Source: Flavobacteriales bacterium
Lineage (GTDB): Bacteria > Bacteroidota > Bacteroidia > Flavobacteriales_D > CANHHI01
Length of the DNA: 11,326 bases
Direction: 5' to 3'
NCBI GenBank assembly: GCA_947460225.1
Contig: CANHHI010000040.1
Coordinates: forward strand, 1-11,326
The position numbers and the translations under genes were made by a program. Of the stretch, positions 6,251 through 11,326 are shown piece after piece. The notes below the pieces were generated by a model, which worked only from the letters and a program-made list of their open reading frames with translations, did not search any database and was not told the origin of the DNA. Position 1 is the first letter of the stretch; every line of letters begins with the position of its first letter.

Positions 6251-8005
6251 TTACTTTTTGAGTACAGATAAAGACAATTCCTGCAATTGCTCATTTTTTA
6301 GTGCAGATGGCGCATCTATCATGGTGTCTTTGCCTTTGTTGTTTTTTGGAAAAGCAATAAAATCACGAATGCTATCCGAACCGCCCAAAGTCGCTGTTAA
6401 TCTATCTAAGCCAAAAGCAATCCCTCCATGTGGCGGTGCGCCATAAGCAAAGGCTTTCATTAAAAAGCCAAACTGCGCTTCGGCTTCTTCTGCCGTAAAA
6501 CCAAGCAATTCAAATATTTTGGCTTGCAATTGCGCATCGTGTATGCGGATAGAGCCACCGCCAAGTTCCAAGCCATTCATGGCTAAATCGTAAGCATTGG
6601 CACGCACGGCTAATGGGTTTGTGTCCAAAAGATGAAAATCTTCGGGTTTTGGCGAGGTGAATGGGTGATGCACCGCATGGTGTCTTTGGGTGTCTTCGTC
6701 CCATTCCAAAAGCGGAAAATCCAATACCCAAACCGGTTTATAACTTTCTGGATTGCGTATGCCCTGCAAATCAGCCACGTGCAAGCGCAATTCATTGAGT
6801 TGTTTGCGCACCTTGTGCAAATCGCCCATCAATACCAAAATCAAATCGCCCACTTGCGCCCCACTGGTTTTTAGCCAATGCGCTAAATCTTCTTGCGTAT
6901 AAAATTTATCCACCGAAGATTTGACTTGGTTTTCCGCTTCGTAACGGATATAAATAAGCCCTTTGGCACCAATTTGTGGTTTTTGCACAAATAAAGTGAG
7001 TTCATCGAGTTGTTTGCGTGTAAAAGTGGCTGCATTTGGCACCACAATACCCAAAACCGCCTCGGCTTGCTGGGCAAGCACGAAATCTTTTTGTTTGGCA
7101 AGGCTTGTAAAATCAACAAAAGTCATGTCAAAACGCATATCGGGTTTATCCGAGCCGTATTTTTCCATGGCTTCTTGGTAGGTAATTCTCGGAAAAGGGC
7201 TGGGCAAATCTATGCCTTTGGTTTGTTTGAAAACCTGTTTAATCATGCCCTCAAAAGTTTGCAAAATATCCTCTTGATTGACAAAAGACATCTCGCAGTC
7301 TATTTGGGTGAATTCAGGTTGCCTATCGGCACGCAAGTCTTCATCTCTGAAACAGCGCACGATTTGGAAATATTTGTCATACCCCGAAACCATGAGCACC
7401 TGTTTGAACATTTGCGGAGACTGTGGCAGGGCGTAAAACTCACCTGCATTCATACGGCTGGGCACTACAAAATCTCTGGCACCCTCTGGGGTGGATTTTA
7501 TCAAATAAGGCGTTTCTATTTCTAAAAAGTTTTGCGCATCTAGGTATTGACGAACCGCCAAAGCCACTTTATGGCGCAAAATTAAATTTTCCCGCAAAGG
7601 CGTTCGGCGCAAATCCAAATAGCGGTATTTCATGCGCAATTCTTCCCCGCCATCGGTTTGGTCTTCTATAGTGAAAGGAGGCGTTAATGCAGGATTGAGT
7701 ATATTTGCCTCTTGCACACGAATTTCTATATCGCCTGTGGGGATTTGTGGGTTTTTGGCGTAACGCGCTATGACTGTTCCAGAAATTTGCAAAACGTATT
7801 CTCTACCCACACTGCGCAAAGTTTGCCAAAGTTCGGGGGACACTGCATTTTCCTCAGCCACCAATTGCGTAATGCCATATCTATCTCGCAAATCTATCCA
7901 TAAAATATTGCCTTTATCCCGCAGGGTTTGCACCCAACCAGATAGAAAAACTTGCTTATGAGCATCAGATAGGCGCAATTCGCCACAAGTATGAGAACGA
8001 TACAT
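6251..8005 (-). CDS. aspS: Aspartate-tRNA ligase
   Basis: The 584-residue product matches bacterial AspRS in length and order. An N-terminal anticodon-binding OB domain (GWVQTLRDKGNILWIDLRDRYG, about 23-44) is followed by the hinge and class II catalytic core: YRYLDLRR (128-134), the QSPQMFKQ substrate segment (195-202), motif 2 FRDEDLRADRQPEFTQID (219-236), the bacterial GAD insertion in the middle, and motif 3 GGIAFGLDRL (527-536). It attaches aspartate to tRNA-Asp in the cytosol. Whether it also charges tRNA-Asn depends on whether the genome has AsnRS or GatCAB, which cannot be seen here. It is a single-gene unit divergent from the lipoprotein gene, with its own exact -7 box. The ATG at 8005 fits the family start MYRSHTCGEL. 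The tRNA-Ser promoter lies just past its stop. Confidence 0.98.
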   Translation of the reverse strand: MYRSHTCGELRLSDAHKQVFLSGWVQTLRDKGNILWIDLRDRYGITQLVAEENAVSPELWQTLRSVGREYVLQISGTVIARYAKNPQIPTGDIEIRVQEANILNPALTPPFTIEDQTDGGEELRMKYRYLDLRRTPLRENLILRHKVALAVRQYLDAQNFLEIETPYLIKSTPEGARDFVVPSRMNAGEFYALPQSPQMFKQVLMVSGYDKYFQIVRCFRDEDLRADRQPEFTQIDCEMSFVNQEDILQTFEGMIKQVFKQTKGIDLPSPFPRITYQEAMEKYGSDKPDMRFDMTFVDFTSLAKQKDFVLAQQAEAVLGIVVPNAATFTRKQLDELTLFVQKPQIGAKGLIYIRYEAENQVKSSVDKFYTQEDLAHWLKTSGAQVGDLILVLMGDLHKVRKQLNELRLHVADLQGIRNPESYKPVWVLDFPLLEWDEDTQRHHAVHHPFTSPKPEDFHLLDTNPLAVRANAYDLAMNGLELGGGSIRIHDAQLQAKIFELLGFTAEEAEAQFGFLMKAFAYGAPPHGGIAFGLDRLTATLGGSDSIRDFIAFPKNNKGKDTMIDAPSALKNEQLQELSLSVLKK

Positions 8006-8021
8006 AATTCAAAAATCAAGA

Positions 8022-8051
8022 CAAAAATACATTTTTTTTGGCGTAAAACAA
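8022..8051 (-). promoter_or_regulatory. Promoter of aspS
   Basis: The minus strand has TTG at 8051-8049 and TATTTTTG at 8029-8022 with a 19-nt spacer. This is an exact TAnnTTTG box with a -33-like TTG, 16 nt before the aspS ATG. It is the best-formed promoter in the window. Confidence 0.65.
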
Positions 8052-8074
8052 TGGAGGTGGTTTATTTTTTTTGC

Positions 8075-8082
8075 TATATTTG
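8075..8082 (+). promoter_or_regulatory. -7 promoter element of the lipoprotein gene
   Basis: TATATTTG matches TAnnTTTG exactly, 19 nt before the ATG at 8102. No clear -33 TTG is present upstream. Confidence 0.55.
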
Positions 8083-8101
8083 CCACATATAACTTTATTT
8101 T

Positions 8102-8752
8102 ATGAAGACAAAATTGATTAGCGCATCTTTGATGCTAGGGGCTTTAATAGCTTGCAAAAAGAAAGACAACAAACCCAATTTGGAACCGCTTTTGGTAGGA
8201 ACTGTTTGGGAAATTGAAAAGTATGATGGGGTAAAAACCGTTACCTCAACTTATACGTCTACAAAAAGTTGGGGCGGAACGCAATCTTTTACAGACAAAC
8301 CACGTGAAATTGCTTATGCTGAATTTTCAGATGAAAATATTGGGACAGGTGCTATTCCATTCACTTGGGAGTTTTGGCAACCATTAACAGAAACCGATGA
8401 GTACGGAAATGAATCTAGTGGTAGCTACACGTCAGAGGGCATTTTTGTAACTACCACAAGCAAGGGAGAGTGTAAAACAGGACAGGCGGTATTAAATGAT
8501 TACTGGTTTGAACAAGGGGAAGACTATAAAATGATAGCCCTTATCCAGAAAGATTACCTCAACAAAGAAATTTGTCACAAAGAGAGTGGCAATTATCAGT
8601 ATTATTTTAGTGTATCAGGCAGTAAATTAAATTCTACTGGCATGAGTGCAAAAGGAGAAACTACTTATTACGAAAAAAGCACCAATAAAGAAATTGGCAA
8701 AGCAACTTATTCTAGCCCAGGTAGCTGGAATTTTAGCTATGTGAAAAAATAA
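8102..8752 (+). CDS. Unidentified secreted lipoprotein
   Basis: I do not recognise this 216-residue protein. It has a short signal peptide ending in the lipobox LIAC, predicting lipidation at C18, followed by KKKDNKPN. The mature part is polar and rich in Thr, Ser, Tyr, Gly, Lys and Glu, with alternating patterns typical of beta structure (for example TSTYTSTKSWGG and GSWNFSYVKK at the end). LLVGTVWEIEKYDG just after the signal resembles the first strand of lipocalin-like or related small beta-barrel lipoproteins, but this is only a resemblance. Two cysteines (in KGECK and KEICHK) could form a disulfide in the mature protein. It should be anchored in the envelope, possibly the outer membrane. 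It is a single-gene unit with its own promoter and a strong terminator. Confidence 0.85.
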   Translation: MKTKLISASLMLGALIACKKKDNKPNLEPLLVGTVWEIEKYDGVKTVTSTYTSTKSWGGTQSFTDKPREIAYAEFSDENIGTGAIPFTWEFWQPLTETDEYGNESSGSYTSEGIFVTTTSKGECKTGQAVLNDYWFEQGEDYKMIALIQKDYLNKEICHKESGNYQYYFSVSGSKLNSTGMSAKGETTYYEKSTNKEIGKATYSSPGSWNFSYVKK

Positions 8753-8774
8753 ACACAGCAAACTTATAAAAACC

Positions 8775-8806
8775 AAAACGCCTGAAAAATTCAGGCGTTT
8801 TTTATT
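8775..8806. terminator. Bidirectional terminator between the lipoprotein gene and sucB
   Basis: AAAACGCCTGAA (8775-8786) pairs perfectly over 12 bp with 8790-8801 around an AAA loop. T runs follow on both strands. It serves the lipoprotein gene (stop at 8752) and the convergent sucB gene (stop at 8828). Confidence 0.9.
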
Positions 8807-8827
8807 GTTTTTATTTTGGCATATAAT

Positions 8828-10057
8828 TTATAACCCCAACAAAACCTCGTTCGGGTTTTTACCGCCAAAAATGATGCGTGATGGATTTTCTAGCATTTCT
8901 TTAATTTTCACCAAAAAGCCCACAGCCTCTTTGCCGTCAATAATTCTGTGATCGTAAGACAAAGCCAAATACATCACCGGACGAACCTCAACCTTGCCAG
9001 CCACAACCACTGCACGTTCCACAATGTTGTGCATGCCCAAAATGGCAGACTGTGGCGGATTGATAATGGGCGTGGAAAGCATAGACCCAAATACACCGCC
9101 ATTGGTAATGGTAAAGGTGCCTCCTTGCATGTCTTCTATGGTGATTTTGCCATCACGTGCCTTAATGGCTAGGCGTTTGATTTCTTTTTCTATATCCGCA
9201 AGGCTCATTTGCTCTGCATTGCGCAACACAGGCACCATCAAGCCTTTGGGCGATGAAACCGCCACGCCTACATCAGCGTAGTTGTGATACACAATTTCAT
9301 CGTTTTCTATGTAAGCATTTACCGCAGGGAAAAGCTGCAAAGCCTCCGTAGCCGCTTTAGTGAAAAAGGACATAAAACCAAGGTTTATATCGTGTTTTTT
9401 GGCAAAAGCATCTTTGTATTGCGCACGCAAGTCCATTACGGGCTTCATGTCTATTTCATTGAACGTGGTCAGCATGGCGGTTTCGTTTTTCACCGACACC
9501 AGTCTTTCCGCAATACGGCGACGCAACATGCTCATTTTTTCACGCTTTTCATCACGAGAACCTGCCCAAGTTTTTGTGTTTTCGGCAACTTCAAAACCTT
9601 TGGACAACTGCGCCAACACATCTTGTTTGGTTATTCTGCCATCTTTGCCTGTGCCTGCAACTTTTTGGATATTGTTTTCCACCATGATTTTCTGCGCCGC
9701 AACCGAAGGTGTGCCCGTGGCATAGGTTTGGCTGGCAACAGTTGCAACAGCTGGTTTTTCAGCAGCGACTGGCTTTTGTTCTGCTTTTGGCGTTTCCGCT
9801 TTGGGAGCCGATGCAGGTTTGGGTGCATTGGTGTCTATGAGGCAAACCACTTCGCCTACTTTGACTACATCGCCCTCTCCCGCTTTTAAGGTAATCACCC
9901 CCGAAGCCTCGGCAGGCAATTCCAGCGTGGCTTTATCAGAATCCACCTCTGCGATGGCTTGGTCTTTTTCTACATAATCTCCATTTTTTACCAGCCAAGA
10001 CGCAATCTGCACCTCTGTGATGGACTCGCCCGGGCTAGGCACTTTCATTTCAAGCAT
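8828..10057 (-). CDS. sucB: 2-oxoglutarate dehydrogenase E2, dihydrolipoyl succinyltransferase
   Basis: The 409-residue product has the complete E2 architecture. A lipoyl domain (about 1-77) has the lipoylated K42 in EVDSDKATLELP. An Ala/Pro/Lys-rich linker (78-108) precedes a peripheral subunit-binding domain (about 114-151, PSVAAQKIMVENNI...GKDGRITKQDVL). The catalytic acyltransferase domain follows, with SYDHRIIDGKEAVGFL (367-382) carrying the catalytic H370 and D374. MKVPSPGESITEV near the N-terminus and AEVDSDKATLELPAEASG point to the succinyl rather than the acetyl enzyme. It transfers succinyl groups from E1-bound intermediate to CoA in the TCA cycle. The E1 gene sucA, often adjacent, is not next to it here. 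An exact -7 box 31 nt upstream and a terminator downstream make it a single-gene unit. Confidence 0.96.
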   Translation of the reverse strand: MLEMKVPSPGESITEVQIASWLVKNGDYVEKDQAIAEVDSDKATLELPAEASGVITLKAGEGDVVKVGEVVCLIDTNAPKPASAPKAETPKAEQKPVAAEKPAVATVASQTYATGTPSVAAQKIMVENNIQKVAGTGKDGRITKQDVLAQLSKGFEVAENTKTWAGSRDEKREKMSMLRRRIAERLVSVKNETAMLTTFNEIDMKPVMDLRAQYKDAFAKKHDINLGFMSFFTKAATEALQLFPAVNAYIENDEIVYHNYADVGVAVSSPKGLMVPVLRNAEQMSLADIEKEIKRLAIKARDGKITIEDMQGGTFTITNGGVFGSMLSTPIINPPQSAILGMHNIVERAVVVAGKVEVRPVMYLALSYDHRIIDGKEAVGFLVKIKEMLENPSRIIFGGKNPNEVLLGL

Positions 10058-10088
10058 AATCTATATGGATAAAGCAATAATCTTAGCG

Positions 10089-10096
10089 CAAAGGTA
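10089..10096 (-). promoter_or_regulatory. -7 promoter element of sucB
   Basis: The minus strand reads TACCTTTG, an exact TAnnTTTG match 31 nt before the sucB ATG and identical to the gldJ element. No clear -33 TTG. Confidence 0.55.
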
Positions 10097-10146
10097 ATAA
10101 AATTCCAGATAATTGATTTTAGTTTTATAGGAAAAAATCCCAAGTG

Positions 10147-10199
10147 CGCACATTGTGCGTAAAACAGGCTATGCCTGTGGATTACAGTGTCTCTGATGC
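10147..10199. repeat. Short palindrome array 1, overlapping the DUF1304 3' end
   Basis: Small hairpins lie in a row: CGCAC-ATT-GTGCG (10147-10159), linker TAAAA, CAGGC-TAT-GCCTG (10165-10177), linker TGGATTA, then a degenerate unit ending TCTCTGATGCC (10190-10200). Positions 10160-10184 match 10703-10727 of array 2 with one difference in 25. The DUF1304 stop (10182-10184) lies inside the shared repeat. The layout resembles REP-type intergenic palindromes. No known family is assigned. Confidence 0.75.
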
Positions 10200-10556
10200 C
10201 AAAATAAGCAATAAGGTAATGAATGCGGGCAAGGCTTGGATGAAAAATATTCTTTTGCTTGCCGTAAATGCGCCATAAATACCTGCAACCAAAATGCAGA
10301 CCAAAAAGAACACAGCAACACGACTGTGCCAAAGTGGCTCGGCAATGCAGAGTGCCCAAATTAAGCCAGCGGCTAAAAATCCGTTGTAAAGCCCTTGATT
10401 GGCGGCGAGTTTTTTGGTGGGGGCAAATAAATGTTCCGCTAGGGAATCTTTAAAGGCTTTTTTGCCGGCTGTCTCCCAAGCAAACATTTCCAACCATAAA
10501 ATATAAAGGTGTTCCAAGGCAATTAAGCCAATTAAAAGGTCTATGATAGTTTTCAT
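10182..10556 (-). CDS. DUF1304 family small membrane protein
   Basis: The 124-residue product matches the DUF1304 pattern: EHLYILWLEMFAW near the N-terminus, an NQGLYNGFLAAGL segment in the middle, GIYGAFTASKR and a final hydrophobic stretch LPAFITLLLIL. Four membrane helices are predicted at about 3-21, 55-72, 79-99 and 103-120. The family has no established function. I use the ATG at 10556. A TTG 12 nt further upstream would overlap the exact promoter box TAGCTTTG and is unlikely to be transcribed. The ATG lies only 9 nt from that box, so the mRNA leader should be very short or absent. The last residues ASETL and the stop are encoded by the palindromic repeat, not by family-conserved sequence. 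It lies between hemF and sucB on the same strand. Confidence 0.9.
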   Translation of the reverse strand: MKTIIDLLIGLIALEHLYILWLEMFAWETAGKKAFKDSLAEHLFAPTKKLAANQGLYNGFLAAGLIWALCIAEPLWHSRVAVFFLVCILVAGIYGAFTASKRIFFIQALPAFITLLLILASETL

Positions 10557-10565
10557 AATAGAACG

Positions 10566-10573
10566 CAAAGCTA
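10566..10573 (-). promoter_or_regulatory. -7 promoter element of the DUF1304 gene
   Basis: The minus strand reads TAGCTTTG, an exact TAnnTTTG match. The gene's ATG follows after 9 nt, implying a nearly leaderless transcript. No clear -33 TTG. Confidence 0.5.
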
Positions 10574-10601
10574 CAAAAAATAATGGTTAATTGTGAATGA
10601 T

Positions 10602-10632
10602 AAAAATAGGGGCAGAATTTTTCCGCCCCTAT
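10602..10632 (-). terminator. Intrinsic terminator downstream of hemF
   Basis: ATAGGGGC (10606-10613) pairs perfectly with GCCCCTAT (10625-10632). On the minus strand the hairpin is followed by TTTTTA. It ends the hemF transcript after the palindrome array and before the DUF1304 promoter. Confidence 0.85.
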
Positions 10633-10650
10633 GTTTTGCGTATGTCTTGA

Positions 10651-10743
10651 CTGCCGTAGGCAGATTAAAGCATCTCTGATGCCCCGTGTGCGAAGCACGG
10701 ATTAAAACAGGCTATGCCTGCGGATTAAAACGGACTATGTCCG
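10651..10743. repeat. Short palindrome array 2, overlapping the hemF 3' end
   Basis: Five hairpins follow one another: CTGCC-GTA-GGCAG (10651-10663), GCATC-TCT-GATGC (10670-10682), CCGTG...CACGG (10684-10700), CAGGC-TAT-GCCTG (10708-10720) and CGGAC-TAT-GTCCG (10731-10743). Three of the four links contain ATTAAA (ATTAAAG, ATTAAAA, CGGATTAAAA); the second and third hairpins are adjacent. Start-to-start spacing is 14-24 nt. Stems differ in sequence but keep 5 bp, and four of the five have a 3-nt loop. Because arms co-vary while pairing is kept, structure rather than sequence seems to be maintained. The final unit and linker encode the hemF C-terminal tail and stop. Confidence 0.8.
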
Positions 10744-11326
10744 CTGTATCCGAGCCAATCTACTGATTTTTGCTTGAGGTATTGCAGGGTTTTTTCTTCT
10801 GCACTACCCTCCTCTGGCTGGTGGTTGTAAGCCCAAGAGGCGTTTTTGGGCAAACTCATCAAAATAGATTCTATTCTGCCAGAGGTTTCTAGTCCGAATT
10901 TGGTGCCTTTGTCAATTGCCAAGTTAAATTCTACATACCTGCCCCTGCGCAAGGCTTGCCAATTCAAATGTTCGGCTTGGTAGGGCAAATCCTTGGTGGC
11001 TTGCACTTGCTCGGCGTATAAAGGCACAAAGGCATCGCCCACGGCTATGATAAAATCAAAAAGTTGTTCTTTGGATAATTTTTCTTTTTCGCCCAGTCTA
11101 TCAAAGAATATGCCACCAATGCCTCTGGACTCGCCACGGTGTTGTATGTAAAAATACTCGTCCGCCCATGCTTTAAATCTAGGGTGATACTGCATGTCAA
11201 ATTTATCGCACACGGCTTTTAGCCCAAGGTGAAAGGCTTTGGCAAGTTTGGGGTTGATGTAATGTGGGGTTAAGTCTATGCCACCACCAAACCAATATTC
11301 GCCCGTGCTGGTTTCAAAATAGCGCA
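10725..11326 (-). CDS. hemF: Oxygen-dependent coproporphyrinogen III oxidase, C-terminal part
   Basis: The frame is open from the right edge, so the N-terminal part is missing; about 200 residues are present. The visible part has EYWFGGGIDLTPHYI, HPRFKAWADEYFYIQHRGESRGIGGIFFDRL, RRGRYVEFNLAIDKGTKFGLETSGRIESILMSLP and a final YLKQKSVDWL, all typical of HemF. The enzyme uses O2 to decarboxylate two propionates of coproporphyrinogen III, giving protoporphyrinogen IX in heme synthesis, in the cytosol. After VDWL, where family members usually end, eight further residues (GYSGHSPF) and the stop are encoded by the palindrome array. The frame continues upstream of the first internal GTG at 11213, so no start is present. 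A terminator lies 93 nt past the stop. Confidence 0.96.
   Translation of the reverse strand, partial: RYFETSTGEYWFGGGIDLTPHYINPKLAKAFHLGLKAVCDKFDMQYHPRFKAWADEYFYIQHRGESRGIGGIFFDRLGEKEKLSKEQLFDFIIAVGDAFVPLYAEQVQATKDLPYQAEHLNWQALRRGRYVEFNLAIDKGTKFGLETSGRIESILMSLPKNASWAYNHQPEEGSAEEKTLQYLKQKSVDWLGYSGHSPF

Noticed and set aside
5859..6446. 195-codon plus-strand frame across the exbB N-terminus, the tRNA and the aspS 3' end
   Set aside because: It is antisense to exbB and aspS and runs through the tRNA-Ser gene. Its product has no recognisable motif and no promoter box was seen.
7010..7525. 171-codon plus-strand frame antisense to aspS
   Set aside because: It is contained in aspS, which shows all class II synthetase motifs in order. 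No start signal or family features are visible.
9284..9889. 201-codon plus-strand frame antisense to sucB
   Set aside because: It lies wholly within sucB, whose domains and catalytic residues are complete. The antisense product is low-complexity and Phe/Cys/Arg-rich, typical of a shadow frame.
10045..10359. 104-codon minus-strand frame across the palindrome array and the sucB start
   Set aside because: It overlaps DUF1304 and sucB in another frame, and its sequence (HCRATLAQSCCC...) looks like a read-through of repeats rather than a protein.
10557..10568. TTG start for DUF1304 giving four extra residues (MRSI)
   Set aside because: The TTG overlaps the promoter -7 box TAGCTTTG, so it would not be on the mRNA. 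The ATG at 10556 also fits the family N-terminus.
10147..10743. CRISPR array as an explanation of the palindrome arrays
   Set aside because: The repeated units are only 14-24 nt apart, spacers are short and nearly constant (ATTAAAA), and the stems vary while the linkers are conserved, which is the opposite of a CRISPR array. No cas gene is present.

Overview
The window reads as a chromosomal segment of a Bacteroidota bacterium, probably in the Cytophagales/Flavobacteriia range. It is AT-rich. It carries a gliding-motility/type IX secretion lipoprotein (GldJ) found only in that phylum. Six genes have the Bacteroidota -7 promoter box TAnnTTTG a short distance before the start codon, and leaders are short without clear Shine-Dalgarno sequences. 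The genus cannot be fixed from the sequence alone.

Layout, left to right. (1) 1-727, minus: N-terminal part of a type III-like adenine-specific DNA methyltransferase, cut by the window edge. (2) 907-2787, minus: gldJ, followed by an intrinsic terminator. (3) 2867-3349, plus: ispF (MEP isoprenoid pathway), divergent from gldJ with tightly packed promoters. (4) 3350-3551: a hairpin-rich gap with two terminators and, between them on the minus strand, a possible small structured RNA with its own promoter-like boxes and U-run. (5) 3552-6073, minus: a four-gene proton-channel cassette read as exbB, a small unidentified membrane protein, exbD, exbD. It lies 26 nt downstream of a tRNA-Ser(GGA) gene on the same strand. 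(6) 6251-8005, minus: aspS. (7) 8102-8752, plus: an unidentified lipoprotein. (8) 8828-10057, minus: sucB/odhB, the E2 subunit of 2-oxoglutarate dehydrogenase, without sucA next to it. (9) 10182-10556, minus: a DUF1304 membrane protein. (10) 10725-11326, minus: hemF, cut by the right edge.

Most genes are core housekeeping functions (translation, TCA cycle, heme, isoprenoids) as single transcription units. The only clear multi-gene unit is the exb cassette, which probably forms an inner-membrane proton-motive-force motor.

The most unusual structure is at the right end. Small palindromes (mostly 5-bp stems with 3-nt loops), many joined by GGATTAAAA-like linkers, form two arrays at 10147-10199 and 10651-10743. 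Both arrays overlap the 3' end of a gene, and the stop codons of DUF1304 and hemF occupy the same position in a shared 25-nt repeat. I found no clear defence island or other novel multi-gene system beyond the edge of the methyltransferase locus.
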